From an uncultured Methanomicrobiales archaeon (lineage in GTDB: Archaea > Halobacteriota > Methanomicrobia > Methanomicrobiales > Methanospirillaceae): a stretch of DNA of 64,000 nt. Under the pieces are notes generated by a model. That model was not told the DNA's origin. It did no database searches and saw only the letters and a program-made list of their open reading frames with translations. This document shows, piece after piece, positions 34,340 to 46,031 of the stretch (positions are counted from its first letter, which is position 1; the number at the start of each line of letters is the position of its first letter). The stretch covers positions 1-64,000 of the forward strand of contig CAILCG010000022.1 of NCBI GenBank assembly GCA_903832665.1, read 5' to 3'. A program made the position numbers and the translations under genes.

Positions 34340-35095
34340 ATGAGATACCATGATACCAGATCAGTTTTTTACCAGATCTTCGAATCTCTCCCCCGGCAGG
34401 GCCCGGGCTGTGCAGGTGCGACGAAGAACGTGTTCTCACTTCTCCCCCCTCTTCCGGATGACGCGAAGATCCTCGATGTCGGGTGCGGCAGCGGAACCCA
34501 GACCCGCGACCTTGCGGGCCTGACCACTGGTACAATAATGGCTGTCGATAACCACCAGCCGTTCCTGGACATACTCAACGCCCGGTCCGGGGAAGCCGGC
34601 CTGCAGGGAAGGATCTGGACCGTGAATGCCTCGATGGCTGCCCTTCCCTTTGAGCCGGGGCAGTTCGACCTCATATGGTCCGAAGGGGCGATCTTCATTG
34701 TCGGGTTTGAACTGGGCCTCTCCCTCTGGAAGCCCTTCCTCAAAAAAGGCGGTTACATGGTTGTATCCGATGCCGCATGGTTTGTACCAAATCCCCCGCA
34801 GGAGCTTATGGAGTGGTGGGAGAAGAAAGGGTATGTTCCCAAAACGGAGGACCAGCTCAGAGAGCAGGTTGACAAAGCCGGGCTCCGGCTCATCGCAAAG
34901 TACCGCCTGCCTGAAGCCGGCTGGTGGGAGAACTATCATGTCCCGATGCTCGCCCGCATCGATGAATTGAGGAAGACCCATGGGGCCGATCCGGCTCGCG
35001 CTGCCCTCCTCGACTCCTTTGTGGAAGAGGCGAAGACCTACCAGAAGTACAAGAGGTATCAGGGGTACACGTTCTTCATCATGCAGTTGCCATGA
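34340..35095 (+). CDS. SAM-dependent methyltransferase (class I)
   Basis: A protein of 251 residues. AKILDVGCGSGTQTRDLAGL (about 43-62) is motif I, MAVDNHQPFLDILN motif II, and FDLIWSEGAIFIVGFELGLS motif IV. The C-terminal third (WWEKKGYVPKTEDQL, WWENYHVPML) is substrate-specific and aromatic-rich. It resembles the UbiE/SAM-dependent small-molecule group; the acceptor is unknown. An 8-bp hairpin follows nine bases after its stop. Confidence 0.85.
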   Translation: MRYHDTRSVFYQIFESLPRQGPGCAGATKNVFSLLPPLPDDAKILDVGCGSGTQTRDLAGLTTGTIMAVDNHQPFLDILNARSGEAGLQGRIWTVNASMAALPFEPGQFDLIWSEGAIFIVGFELGLSLWKPFLKKGGYMVVSDAAWFVPNPPQELMEWWEKKGYVPKTEDQLREQVDKAGLRLIAKYRLPEAGWWENYHVPMLARIDELRKTHGADPARAALLDSFVEEAKTYQKYKRYQGYTFFIMQLP

Positions 35096-35103
35096 CAAGA
35101 ATA

Positions 35104-35132
35104 GCCAGCGGTTTGTAAAGCTCTCCGCTGGC
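35104..35132 (+). terminator. Hairpin after the methyltransferase gene
   Basis: GCCAGCGG at 35104-35111 and CCGCTGGC at 35125-35132 form a perfect 8-bp stem with a 13-base loop. A T7 run follows about 20 bases later (35150), which suits archaeal termination on U-runs. Confidence 0.45.
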
Positions 35133-35242
35133 AGGAATGTATCCCTCACTTTTTTTAACATGGTATAATCCCTCGGTAATCCCTTTCCGCTGACCACTAT
35201 TCTGAAATATCCGTACATCCTTCCGGAACATACCTGATATTC

Positions 35243-35665
35243 ATGGATCTCGATGCAGACCTCAGAACCCTTTCTCTCTCCCTCGATGCCGACTATTTTG
35301 GTGTGGCTGATCTTGCCCCTGCCCACGATGCTATTCTGGCTCAGGGAGGGGAACGGGTTGCCCGGTACCCGAGAGCAGTTACCATCGGTATTGTGTTGCA
35401 GGACAGCCTCGTGGATCTCCTGCCGGATGACGACAAGGCTGGAGCGATTCTCTACAAACACAACAGTTACGATGTAGTCAACCTTGCCCTTGACCAGCTA
35501 GCGCTCCGGGTTGCGAATACCCTCCGGAGGGCCGGTTTCGATGCAGCGGCCTGCGACCGATATTTCAAAGAAATGGAACGGGAAAAGGGCGTTGCTGTCT
35601 GCGGTCTTTGCCTGTACATCTGCCCGCATGGAAGGAATGCCGGAAAAGGAATGACCCGCAGGTAA
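35243..35665 (+). pseudogene. Epoxyqueuosine-reductase-like iron-sulfur protein with an in-frame internal deletion
   Basis: A protein of 140 residues. The first 105 (LSLDADYFGVADLAPAHDAI, RYPRAVTIGIVLQDSLVDLL, YDVVNLALDQLALRVANTL) match the N-terminus of QueG-like reductases of about 260 residues. At about residue 108 it jumps to CDRYFKEMEREKGVAVCGLC and LYICPHGRN, which is how these proteins end. The central part, with the first ferredoxin C-x-x-C-x-x-C-P motif, is missing, so neither of the two clusters can be complete. The junction is near 35550-35560. The reading frame is kept, suggesting a clean deletion of very roughly 120-130 codons. Probably inactive. Confidence 0.7.
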
Positions 35666-35709
35666 AAGCGGGTTTTTCTTAATTATCGGTGTAAAAAAGA
35701 GAACGGGAA

Positions 35710-36102
35710 TTACGATTTCATCAGGTTCAGGATCCGGATCGCCAGCCACGCCGCGTTATCCCCATTATCCACCCCGACACATGCCACGGGAACACCTTTG
35801 GGCATCTGGGCGATCGCCAGAAGGGCATCGAGCCCGTTGAGTGTCCCGCTGACCGGTACCCCGATCACCGGCTTATCGGTTTTTGAAGCGATCACCCCGG
35901 GCAGGGCTGCCGAAAGACCGGCAATCGCAATGAAAATTTTCGCATTGCTGGTCTTGATATATGCATCCAGTTTGTCGGGATCCCGGTGAGCGGATATAAC
36001 CTGGGCGTCATATGACACCGTATTCTCATCAAGGACTTTTCTGACCTTGTCCGTGATGCTTGCGTCCGATGCGGAACCCGAGATGATAGCTACGTCAGCC
36101 AT
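35710..36102 (-). CDS. purE: N5-carboxyaminoimidazole ribonucleotide mutase-like PurE
   Basis: A protein of 130 residues. [17 protein letters not shown], then [32 protein letters not shown] and [17 protein letters not shown] are the PurE signatures: substrate phosphate loop, S-A-H-R-x-P and the A-G-x-x-A-A-L-P-G loop. It acts in purine synthesis on carboxylated aminoimidazole ribotide. The start is MADVAI at 36102; an ATG three codons upstream (36111) is equally possible. It is divergent from the aminotransferase gene with 55 bp between. Confidence 0.92.
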   Translation of the reverse strand: MADVAIISGSASDASITDKVRKVLDENTVSYDAQVISAHRDPDKLDAYIKTSNAKIFIAIAGLSAALPGVIASKTDKPVIGVPVSGTLNGLDALLAIAQMPKGVPVACVGVDNGDNAAWLAIRILNLMKS

Positions 36103-36157
36103 ACTTGCCATCCAAACATATATTGTGCCTTTATAGATATACTATGAGCAGATCCAC

Positions 36158-37746
<1,589 letters not shown>

Positions 37747-37820
37747 GGCCGCAAAAGAGAAAGGTCCGTAACAGAAGCGTACGGGTTTATGAAGTTCAAT
37801 AAAAAAAGAGATGATCAGCT

Positions 37821-38240
37821 ATGTGTGACACACAACCAATAAAACTGGGATTTGTTGTTGCGGAATTCAACCGCGACATCACGTACATGATGGAGATCGA
37901 AGGCAGGGAACACGCCGCATTCCTCGGCGCTGAAGTAACGGACTGCATCTATGTGCCGGGCGCGTACGACATGCCGCTGGCGATCAAGAAGATGCTCCAG
38001 GCAGGAAAAGTCGATGCAGTCATCACGATCGGGTGTGTAATCGAGGGCAATACCCAGCACGACCAGATCGTTGTGCAGCATGCCGCCCGGAAGATCATCG
38101 ACCTCTCGCTGGAGTTCGGCAAGCCCGTAACTCTCGGCATCTCGGGGCCCGGTATGACCCGGCTCGAGGCAAATGAGCGGATCGATTACGCAAAGCGTGC
38201 CGTTGAATCTGCAGTCAAGCTTGTCAAGCGATTGAAATGA
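37821..38240 (+). CDS. ribH: 6,7-dimethyl-8-ribityllumazine synthase
   Basis: A protein of 139 residues. [15 protein letters not shown], then [15 protein letters not shown] and [19 protein letters not shown] with the catalytic His in the Q-H-D segment, match lumazine synthase, which condenses ribityl-aminouracil with a four-carbon phosphate. The same ribityl-aminouracil is the CofH substrate, so riboflavin and F420 synthesis share a precursor. It overlaps the next gene by four bases. Confidence 0.95.
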   Translation: MCDTQPIKLGFVVAEFNRDITYMMEIEGREHAAFLGAEVTDCIYVPGAYDMPLAIKKMLQAGKVDAVITIGCVIEGNTQHDQIVVQHAARKIIDLSLEFGKPVTLGISGPGMTRLEANERIDYAKRAVESAVKLVKRLK

Positions 38241-39370
38241 GACCGCTCTCGGAGAAGATTGCCGGTGTTGTCGAGTCGGCAACGATCGCCATCTCCAACA
38301 GGGCCAAGAAGATGCAGGGAGAGGGTATCGATGTCATCAGCATGTCGATTGGCGAGCCCGATTTCGATACTCCCCGGCACATCACGGACGCCTGCATCGC
38401 TGCCCTGAACCGGGGCCAGACGCATTATGCTCCGAGCAATGGCATTCCCGAACTGACGGGTGCCATTGCCGAGAAGATCGTCCGGGAGAATAAATTCCCG
38501 TGCACCCCCCAGCAGGTGATCGTTGCCAGCGGGGCCAAGCAGGCTATCTACGAGGCATGCGAAGCCGTCCTGAACCCCGGCGACGAAACCATCATCCTCA
38601 CCCCGGCGTGGGTCTCCTACAAGCCCTGCGTCCAGATCGCCGGCGGGAAGGTCGTGAAGCACGCGATCAACCAGAAGACCTTCCAGCTCGACGACTCTCT
38701 TCTCGAGCGGATAAATGCAAATACCAAGATGATCGTAGTCAACTCCCCCTCGAACCCCTCCGGGGCCGTCCTCGACATGAAGTCCATGAAGCTCGTTGCG
38801 GACCTCTGTACGGATTATGACCTGTATGCCATGTCCGATGAGATCTACGAGAAGATGGTGTACGGGAAGGAGCACGTCTCTCTTGCGTCCATCGGCGACA
38901 TGGCGCAGCGGACCATCACCATCAACGGGTTCTCGAAGGCCTATGCCATGACCGGCTGGCGGCTAGGGTATGCGGTTGCCCCCAAGCAGATCATCACCGA
39001 GATGTCCAAGGTGCAGCAGCACACGATCAGCCAGGCCACTACCTTTGCGATGTGGGGCGGGGTTGCAGCGCTCAAAGGCGACCAGCAGTGTGTTGAAGCA
39101 ATGCGCCTTGAGTTTGACAAGCGGAGAAAATACGTCATTTCCGAACTGAACCTGATGGGCTACGAGACGGCTCCCGCAGACGGAGCTTTCTATGCGTTTG
39201 TCAAAGTCGGCGGGGATGATATGGAGATTGCCACCCGCTGGCTTGAACAGGGTCAGGTGGCGGCAACCCCGGGCAGTGCGTTCTATGCTCCCGGGTGGAT
39301 TCGGGTTTCGTACGCAGCGTCGATGGACCGGCTGAAGGAAGCGATGGGACGGATTAAGAGAGTTGGGTAA
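38237..39370 (+). CDS. Class I/II PLP aminotransferase (aspartate type)
   Basis: A protein of 377 residues. [20 protein letters not shown] and [20 protein letters not shown] are the N-terminal family signature; [12 protein letters not shown] binds cofactor; [19 protein letters not shown] near 235 has the PLP Lys; WIRVSYAAS holds the carboxylate Arg. It is most like archaeal aspartate or aromatic aminotransferases. It ends a four-gene unit with ribC and ribH. The link to riboflavin is not obvious; the unit may simply be growth-regulated. Confidence 0.9.
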   Translation: MRPLSEKIAGVVESATIAISNRAKKMQGEGIDVISMSIGEPDFDTPRHITDACIAALNRGQTHYAPSNGIPELTGAIAEKIVRENKFPCTPQQVIVASGAKQAIYEACEAVLNPGDETIILTPAWVSYKPCVQIAGGKVVKHAINQKTFQLDDSLLERINANTKMIVVNSPSNPSGAVLDMKSMKLVADLCTDYDLYAMSDEIYEKMVYGKEHVSLASIGDMAQRTITINGFSKAYAMTGWRLGYAVAPKQIITEMSKVQQHTISQATTFAMWGGVAALKGDQQCVEAMRLEFDKRRKYVISELNLMGYETAPADGAFYAFVKVGGDDMEIATRWLEQGQVAATPGSAFYAPGWIRVSYAASMDRLKEAMGRIKRVG

Positions 39371-39436
39371 GAGGGGATCCTTTTTTTAATAACACATTGT
39401 TGACTGTTGAAATTTGAAAAAACGTTTTTTTTGGAT

Positions 39437-40080
39437 TTATCCCTGTCTTGGACGCAAGAGGGTATCAAGTACTAATGCAATAACTCCACCAATAACGGCG
39501 GCAATAAAGTTGATTGTTCCATCTCGCATATATTGGGGTGCTGTTGGGAAATAAGTACTAACGATGTCGAAGGAAATGATCATCAAGAAAAATAATATAA
39601 TTGTAATAGCAACCAATCGAATTCCAAAACGCCATTCTTGGTTCACTACTCGATAAAGGATGAGAAGTGGCAAGGCAACAGCTAATGCAGCTGCAAAAGC
39701 ATACGAAAATAACCGCTTCGAATAAAATTTTTTAGTCCATTATTAGGTAAATATCGATAATAATCCGTTGCAACGGTATCATTTTTTTCTGTGAGAGTCC
39801 AAATTGAGATTACTTTAGCAAAACCAATCCATTCGAATTGGTGCTGATTTTCGATATCTTTATTCCAAATGTTTTTCATTCTGGCAAATTGGTCATTTAA
39901 TTTGACATTCTGCATTTTGGAATAATTATCATCAATTTCATCACATAAATTGTAAAAACATTTTAAAAAATTAAAGAAATCATAGAGAAAAATTACGACT
40001 ATTGGTAATAAAATAAATTCGCAAAGTAACTTAACCGGTTCAAAAAAATCTGATATTTCCACATCAATGAAATAAATCAC
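39437..40080 (-). pseudogene. AT-rich membrane protein with a homopolymer frameshift
   Basis: The first 132 codons encode a helix at about 14-34 (PVKLLCEFILLPIVVIFLYD) and a charged region ending in LPNNGLKNF. At A6T4 (about 39720-39735) the sense shifts one base to KFYSKRLFSYAFAAALAVAL, which runs in frame into LPLLILYRVVNQEWRFGIRL and two more helices to the stop at 39437. Read across the break it is a protein of about 215 residues with four or five helices. No family was recognised. A one-base homopolymer indel is the simplest cause and may be a consensus error. Confidence 0.5.
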
Positions 40081-40159
40081 GTTTGATTATAAATCATTTG
40101 AGTAATGAAAATTTTAAACGTTGAGCACATTGTCGTGATAAATTTTTTATAACTCATTG

Positions 40160-40920
40160 TTAAAGATGTAATTTTTCTTTTCGATGATAATCATCGAGTC
40201 CTTCTTCGACATATTTTATTCTGTTTGCTTCACCGTAGAGTTGTCTAGTTATATCGTACATCAATGAATAAGTGAAAAATGCAATCTTACTCCATTCGGT
40301 GTTATCTAATAGGAAACTCAAATCCGGTAGAAAATCAATTTCTTGAAACTCCTCAATTACAGTACCATCTGCAGATCCAACAATAGAATTGTTAAACATC
40401 ACGCTATCTGACTGGTATAGTTCTTTTCCAATTAAAATTAAAGCGTCACGTAATTTTTTGGGATTGTAATGGAACATTCCATTCCTTAGAGTATGGGTAA
40501 TGTCGAGTCTGGGTTTATATTCGCTAAGGCCCAACTTGTCAATCTGTTCAATCGCTTTAAACAGGGTAAAATTTCCTTCTTCAAGTTTCGATGGCTCGAC
40601 TATTTTATTCCGAAGTAATTCATACTTCAAAGTCAATTCCAAACAATTTGTGGAAAGAGTGTAAGAAGCAAAATACAATCCGTTATGATATGAGACAAAA
40701 GACTGATCTGCAAATTCTTCAATTAATTCACTGATGTGATACCAATCTTGAGGGTTGTCGTACAAATCGGTGATTAAAATGTGTGGCTCAGCTGGAGGAA
40801 CATATGCAATAGCCGGTATAGGGATTTTTTTGGATAGAATGTCCCATCATCATCCTCAGTTTGACTATAATCTGGTGACTGTCGTTTATAGAATCTTAAC
40901 AGGTCTTTCTTATTAACCAT
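40160..40920 (-). pseudogene. HEPN-like protein, frameshifted in an A7 run
   Basis: From the ATG at 40920 the frame reads MVNKKDLLRFYKRQSPDYSQ, then DDDGTFYPKK. At the A7 tract (40825-40831) the sense moves to IPIPAIAYVPPAEPHILITD, then LYDNPQDWYHISELIEEFAD, ending at 40160. The main 200 residues are helical. YFASYTLSTNCLELTLKYEL and LDITHTLRNGMFHYNPKKL carry an R-N-x-x-x-H motif, the catalytic signature of HEPN ribonucleases of toxin and defence systems. Expression could start at the in-frame TTG at 40765 without the N-terminus. AT-rich codons suggest transfer. Next to it, on the same strand, is the broken membrane protein gene. Confidence 0.5.
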
Positions 40921-41115
40921 CCACAACCAATAATTTTACTGTTGCTCTTTCTCTTCTAATTTTCGAGCTCTACATTACATTGCATTTTACGAATGTTTTC
41001 TATTGGGGTTCATAATGTTCCCCTATCGTAAACCCTTCAGTATCTCCCTCAAGGTCCAACTCCCCTCCCGCAGCACGCCCGATGGCCACTTTTCACGCTC
41101 AATTGATTTCGAATT

Positions 41116-41660
41116 CGCGATTAGAATCCTGATCCGGATCGATCATACCTTGATTTTATTTTTTTAACCAGACTTTTATTGAAAAAAATAAATCAGACCA
41201 TGCTCAAAAATTTTCAATCAACCCCTCAGCCCCTGTTTGAAAATCATTCGCAGATCAACCAGACTCTGCTTGAAAATAAAAAAACGCGATCTGTTTTTGA
41301 TTATTTCAACCGAAAGGGAGAGAAACCGGTCATCACCTCCGATGTGAACCCGCTCCCGCCTCTCACCAAGACAGTACCTCCGGCCACTCAGCCAAATCAA
41401 CCAGACCCTGCTCAAAATTTTTTAATCAGGTACGCGATCGCGATTGAAAATCATTTCCGGATCAATCAGACTTTGCCTAAAAATTTTCAATCGGACCTTG
41501 ATTAAAAAATTTCAACCACACTTTGATTTTTATTTTTCAACCACACTTTGAATAAATTTTTTTCATCGCGATCGCAATCGCATTTGAAAATCAACTTTAG
41601 ATCAATCAAACCTTGATGTAAATTTACAACCGGACTTTGAATTAGATTTTTCGACCGGAT
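41116..41660. repeat. Degenerate AT-rich repeat array, copy 1
   Basis: Built from units of roughly 24-28 bp around TTTTCAAYCRGACYTTGATT, with A/T-rich ends, in irregular succession, and GCGATCGC-type palindromes at about 41433 and 41571. The stretches 41116-41175 and 41464-41660 match copy 2 at 44101-44160 and 44176-44374 almost base for base, in the same orientation; about 290 bases between are present only here. An open frame through it (INQT, KNFQ repeats) is a by-product of the repeat. No CRISPR-like regular spacing. Confidence 0.65.
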
Positions 41661-42364
41661 CCCTTGTCGCGTCACTCTGGGGTTTGATTCTGATGACCCT
41701 TGGGGTCTCCGGCATTCACAAAAGATCTCCCTTGGGAAAGCGGCTGTATCCGTGGGGGTGCCGGTCCTGGTGTTCGTGATCTTCTCAAACCTGAAGTACC
41801 TGGTACCCACATGACCATTGATCCCCTTCCCTTTTCCCCCTCTCCCGACGGTAAAAATCCGGGCCCGTATCGTGCCCCGTTGTACGAGTTTTGCCTCACC
41901 CCCCATTTTGGCAGAGGCAATGGATCGGAAAAACGCGGTAATTCTCCCGGAACGAATCCCCATTCTCCGGCGGGAATCAGTGAGGTAATATGTAGCAACG
42001 TTACAATCGCTTCCGCCCGGAGCACACCGGCATCTGCAAAGCCCTGCGACCCAGGAGGGGGTGTGCCAGGCTGGTGGGGTCAGGGTTCCGGCAGTCCACC
42101 CTTTCCAGACAGACTGGCAGTCCTTCTGAAAGGACCATCCGTGCTGTTTTGCCGGGATCTCCTATGCGGAATTGCGGCTCGGATTCTATGGAATTTTTTT
42201 AGTCCCGCCATTATTAATTTTAAAAAATTTTCCGTACCCGCGTATGCAACCTCCACAGATCCCCGCAACTCATTTCTAGGGGTCCACTCTTACCATTATC
42301 CATTGTGAAATGAAACGGCGGTTTCCTCTGCGGCATCCCCCCGCCGCGATTTCAGGAGATTAAC
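41661..42364. other. Gap between repeat copy 1 and the decarboxylase gene
   Basis: About 700 bp without a convincing gene. Open frames on both strands lack family resemblance and ribosome sites. The final 150 bp are T/A-rich and end in TTTCAGGAGATTAAC, which contains the decarboxylase ribosome site. Confidence 0.4.
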
Positions 42365-43839
42365 ATGAAGAATAAATCTGACAAATCCCGGGAAGAGACG
42401 CTGGACCCGGAAGACTGGGAAGCCATGCGGGCCCTCGGCCACCGGATGGTGGATGACATGATGGACTATATGGAGACCCTCCGGAACCGGCCGGTCTGGC
42501 AGCATGCACCGCCGGCGATCAGGGACCGGTTCAGCGGGCCTCCCCCAACGGGTCCAGAACTGCCGCAGGAAGTATACAACGAGTACCGCCGTTCCATCCT
42601 CCCCTACCAGCTGGGTAACAGTCACCCGAGGTACTGGGGCTGGGTCACCGGTTGCGGGACGATCATGGGCGCGTATGCCGAGATGCTGGCGGCTTCGACA
42701 GACTCCGTCAGCGGGGCGTTCTCCTACATGAGCAACAACTACGTGGAGAGGCAGGTCGTTGACTGGTGCCGGCAGCTCCTCGGGTTCCCGCAAAGTTCAA
42801 CCGGCCTTCTCACGAGCGGCTGTTCGGCCTCGACCCTCATCGGGCTCGCCGTGGCCCGGAACACGATGGCCGGGTATGACGTACGGGCAAAGGGGATGCA
42901 CGTTTCAGGAAAACAGATGACCGTATACTGTTCCGAGGAAGCCCACTCATCGGTCCAGAAGGCGGTCGAGCTGCTCGGCTTCGGGAATGAGGCACTCCGC
43001 CGGGTTCCGGTGACCGAATCTCTGCAGATCGATGTGCCGGCCCTGAGGGATATGATCACGACCGATCGTGCAGCCGGCTGCAATCCGGTCTGCATTGTGG
43101 GGGTTGCCGGGACCACGAACACCGCCGCCATCGATGACCTGAATGCTCTTGCAGATATCTGCGCAGAGGAGCGGTGCTGGTTTCATGTCGATGGCGCATT
43201 CGGTGCCTGGGCAGCCATCGCCCCAAAGTCCCGGCATCTCGTGAGTGGCATGGAACGGGCGGACTCACTCGCATTTGACCTGCACAAGTGGATGTACCTG
43301 GCATACCCCGTTGCCTGCGTCCTCATCAGGGACGGCCAGGCCCATCGCAACACCTTCTCCCTGACGCCGACCTACCTTGCCCATGGGGAAGGAGATCGCG
43401 GCCTGACCGGGGTTGATGTGCCGTGGCTGGCCGATTACGGCTTCGAGTTATCGCGGGGATTTTGGCCCTCAAGGCATGGATGACCATCAAAGAGCAGGGC
43501 ACGGAAAAGTACGGCCGGCTGATCCAGCAGAACATCGACCAGGCACAGTACCTGGCCGGGCTCGTGAATGAATCGCCCGACCTTGAGCTGGCCCTCCCGG
43601 TCTCACTGAACATCGTGAACTTCCGTTACATCCGGGCCGGTCTTGCGGATGCGAAGCTCAACGACATCAACAAAGAGATCGAAGTCCAGCTCCAGGAGCA
43701 GGGGATCGCGGTCCCCTCGACCGTAAGTATCCGGGGCAGGAAGTACCTGCACGTGGCTGTCACCAACCACCGCAGCCGGCGGGAGGATTTCGAGCTGCTG
43801 GTGCGGGAAGTGATCCGGATCGGGAACTCTCTGGCCTGA
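42365..43839 (+). pseudogene. Group II PLP decarboxylase (aromatic-amino-acid/glutamate type), frameshifted
   Basis: Residues 1-367 read as a clear decarboxylase: YRRSILPYQLGNSHPRYWGW, GLLTSGCSASTLIGLAVARN, FHVDGAFGAWAAI and SLAFDLHKWMYLAYP with the PLP Lys. At GFELSRGF (about 43461-43466) one base is missing. The other frame then continues ALKAWMTIKEQGTEKYGRLI, the normal segment, to a stop at 43839. The total is about 490 residues, as expected. GGAG lies before the ATG. Decarboxylates an aromatic or related amino acid; specificity unknown. It is flanked by two direct copies of the AT-rich repeat array. Confidence 0.82.
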
Positions 43840-43979
43840 TGGTGCGTGAAATCTATTGGCAACGATGATCTTCCCTGTCCGCGGGTCATGGCCGGCCATC
43901 GCTATTTCCGGCCGGGGTTTTGGTCAGCGACCGGTGTACCTCAGCTGTACGATTTTTGTTGTGGCGGCCATACTTTTGC

Positions 43980-44390
43980 TCGAAAGTGTTATTTTCAAAA
44001 TTATATTTGAAACCGGATCCCGATTCAAAAATTCCGGGCAGACTTTGATTGAGAATTTGCAACCGGATCCCGATTGAAAAATTTTCAGCGCAAGCGTGAT
44101 CGCGATTAGAATTCAGATCTGGATCGATCGGACCTTGATTTTATTTTTTTAACCAGACTTTGCTCAAAAAATTTCAATCAGACTTTGCCTAAAAATTTTC
44201 AATCGGACCTTGATTAAAAAATTTCAACCGCACTTTGATTTTTATTTTTCAACCACACTTTGAATAATTTTTTTTCATAGCGATCGCAATCGCGTTTGAA
44301 AATCTATTTTAGATCAACCAAATCTTGATGATAAATTTACAACCGGACTTTGAATTAGATTTTTCAACCGGATCCTTCTCAAAAAATTTC
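43980..44390. repeat. Degenerate AT-rich repeat array, copy 2
   Basis: Same units and orientation as copy 1. 44101-44160 and 44176-44374 are nearly identical to parts of copy 1; 43980-44100 adds AACCGGATCCCGATTSAAAAAT-type units. A GCGATCGC palindrome lies at about 44280. Together with copy 1 it brackets the decarboxylase gene. A fainter relative with TTTTTCAATCGCGATCGC lies at 63740-63765. Confidence 0.65.
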
Positions 44391-44452
44391 AATAAAACCA
44401 TCATTGAACCATTCAGTTTACCTTAGAAAACTTGTGTTCCATCCTGTTTCTT

Positions 44453-45856
44453 TCATGCCCGGATCTCCCGCCCCCGCATCCACGAAAGGATCCCGGCGAT
44501 ACCCATGAGCAGGATCGATGCCCAGAGGGACATGTCAATCCCATAGTGGAAGGCACTCGATACACCTCCAACAAGGCTCTTGGTCCCGATAAATACCTCA
44601 AAGGCTACGTCCCGGGGAATTGAAGCGGAAGCGACTGTTATTGAAAGGACAAAACTTCCCAGGATGCCGATATTCTGCATTGTCCGCATAATTCCTGACA
44701 TTGCCCCAAATGAGCCGGCCGGTGCATTTGCCATAACGGCGCTGCTGTTGGAGGGAAAGAACATTGCCGAACCGATACCCGAAACCCCGGATGCGAGAAG
44801 GACGACCGTGACCGGGGTATCGATCCGGAGCGTAAGGTAGATGGGTGTCGCAAGGATCAGGGCACCGGCACCCGACGTGGCAAGCACCCGGGCTCCATAC
44901 CTGTCTGAAAGTTTTCCCATCATCGGGGACAGGAGACTTCCCACTACATACCCGGGAATAAGAAGAAGTGCGGCATCAAGGGGTGAGAACGCCCGGATAC
45001 CCTGCAGGTACATGGTGATCAGGAATACCACCGAGAGGTATCCCAGCGAGAGGAAAAAACCTGCAAGCATGGAATATTTCAGGATCCGGTTTTTCAGGAT
45101 AGAAAAATCCACCATGGGTTCCGGAATCCTCATCTCGTACCATACGAATACCACACAGACAATGAGTCCAAGCAGGATCGAAAGAATGTTTGAAAGAGCG
45201 ATCCCCTGGCCCGCAAAATCGACTGCTCCAAAAGACACGAGTGAGAGGGCGATACCGAGAAAGATCATGCTCTTGAGATCCAGTGCCGCCTTGGTCCTTA
45301 CCTCATCCTTCAGGTACCGCATGCCCAGGAGCGTTGCCACGATCCCGATGGGGATGTTGATGAAAAAGATATATTCCCACCCGACAAAGGTCGTGATAAC
45401 ACCTCCCAGGACTATCCCGAGCATTGCACCGCTCGTCCACCCGAGAGAGATGTACCCGAACGCCCCACCGCGCTCATGAGGCGGGAATATGTCAGCGATA
45501 ATTGCCCCGCTGTTTGCCTGCATCAGGGCACCACCGATTGCCTGGATCCCCCGGGAGAAGATCAGCCATGAGATATGCGGCGAAAATCCGCAGAAGAGCG
45601 ATCCCAGGGTGAAGATGCCAAAACCGGTATTGAACATCCTGCTCCTGCCATAGATATCCCCCAGGCGCCCGAACTGGGTGGTGAAGACTGCCACAACCAG
45701 CAGGTAGATCAGGATAATCCAGAGGATAGAGAGGAGATCGGCATGCAGGCTGGTAGAGATCGTGGGAAACGCCAGGATCACGATCGTAGAGTCGAGTGAC
45801 CCCATCAGGGTTCCCAGCATCAGGATAGCTACAATGATCTTTTGTCGCGAGTCCAT
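44453..45856 (-). CDS. MFS drug/metabolite exporter, 14-helix DHA2-like
   Basis: A protein of 467 residues with about 14 helices. LGTLMGSLDSTIVILAFPTI is motif D1 of the 14-helix exporters, GRLGDIYGRSRMFNTG is motif A between helices 2 and 3, and SRGIQAIGGALMQANSGAII followed by LGWTSGAMLGIVLGGVI is motif C, typical of proton-driven exporters. The substrate is unknown. A single gene with AT-rich repeat array 2 beyond its 3' end; no regulator is adjacent. Confidence 0.88.
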   Translation of the reverse strand: MDSRQKIIVAILMLGTLMGSLDSTIVILAFPTISTSLHADLLSILWIILIYLLVVAVFTTQFGRLGDIYGRSRMFNTGFGIFTLGSLFCGFSPHISWLIFSRGIQAIGGALMQANSGAIIADIFPPHERGGAFGYISLGWTSGAMLGIVLGGVITTFVGWEYIFFINIPIGIVATLLGMRYLKDEVRTKAALDLKSMIFLGIALSLVSFGAVDFAGQGIALSNILSILLGLIVCVVFVWYEMRIPEPMVDFSILKNRILKYSMLAGFFLSLGYLSVVFLITMYLQGIRAFSPLDAALLLIPGYVVGSLLSPMMGKLSDRYGARVLATSGAGALILATPIYLTLRIDTPVTVVLLASGVSGIGSAMFFPSNSSAVMANAPAGSFGAMSGIMRTMQNIGILGSFVLSITVASASIPRDVAFEVFIGTKSLVGGVSSAFHYGIDMSLWASILLMGIAGILSWMRGREIRA

Positions 45857-46031
45857 GGATCACCAGAATGGATTTTCGGTAATGTCTCTATCCATCACCA
45901 ATTTTTTTAAAACATTGGATAGTGCCATTTTAGATTGTTCTGGACATATGAGTGCCTCGTTTTCCTGTGAAATGATTGTTCAGAGGGTAGTAAAAAATCA
46001 GGGTGAGATGATAATTTACCGGTCGTTCGAT

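Noticed and set aside
41179-41505. Open frame with INQT/KNFQ repeats as a possible repeat protein
   Set aside because: It lies wholly inside the AT-rich repeat array, no ribosome site is seen, and the second array copy does not preserve the frame.
41700-42308. Long open frames on both strands before the decarboxylase
   Set aside because: Low-complexity, proline/serine-rich translations without family resemblance or ribosome sites; strands contradict each other.
41116-44390. CRISPR array
   Set aside because: Units are degenerate and irregularly spaced, without unique spacers of constant length, and no cas genes are present.
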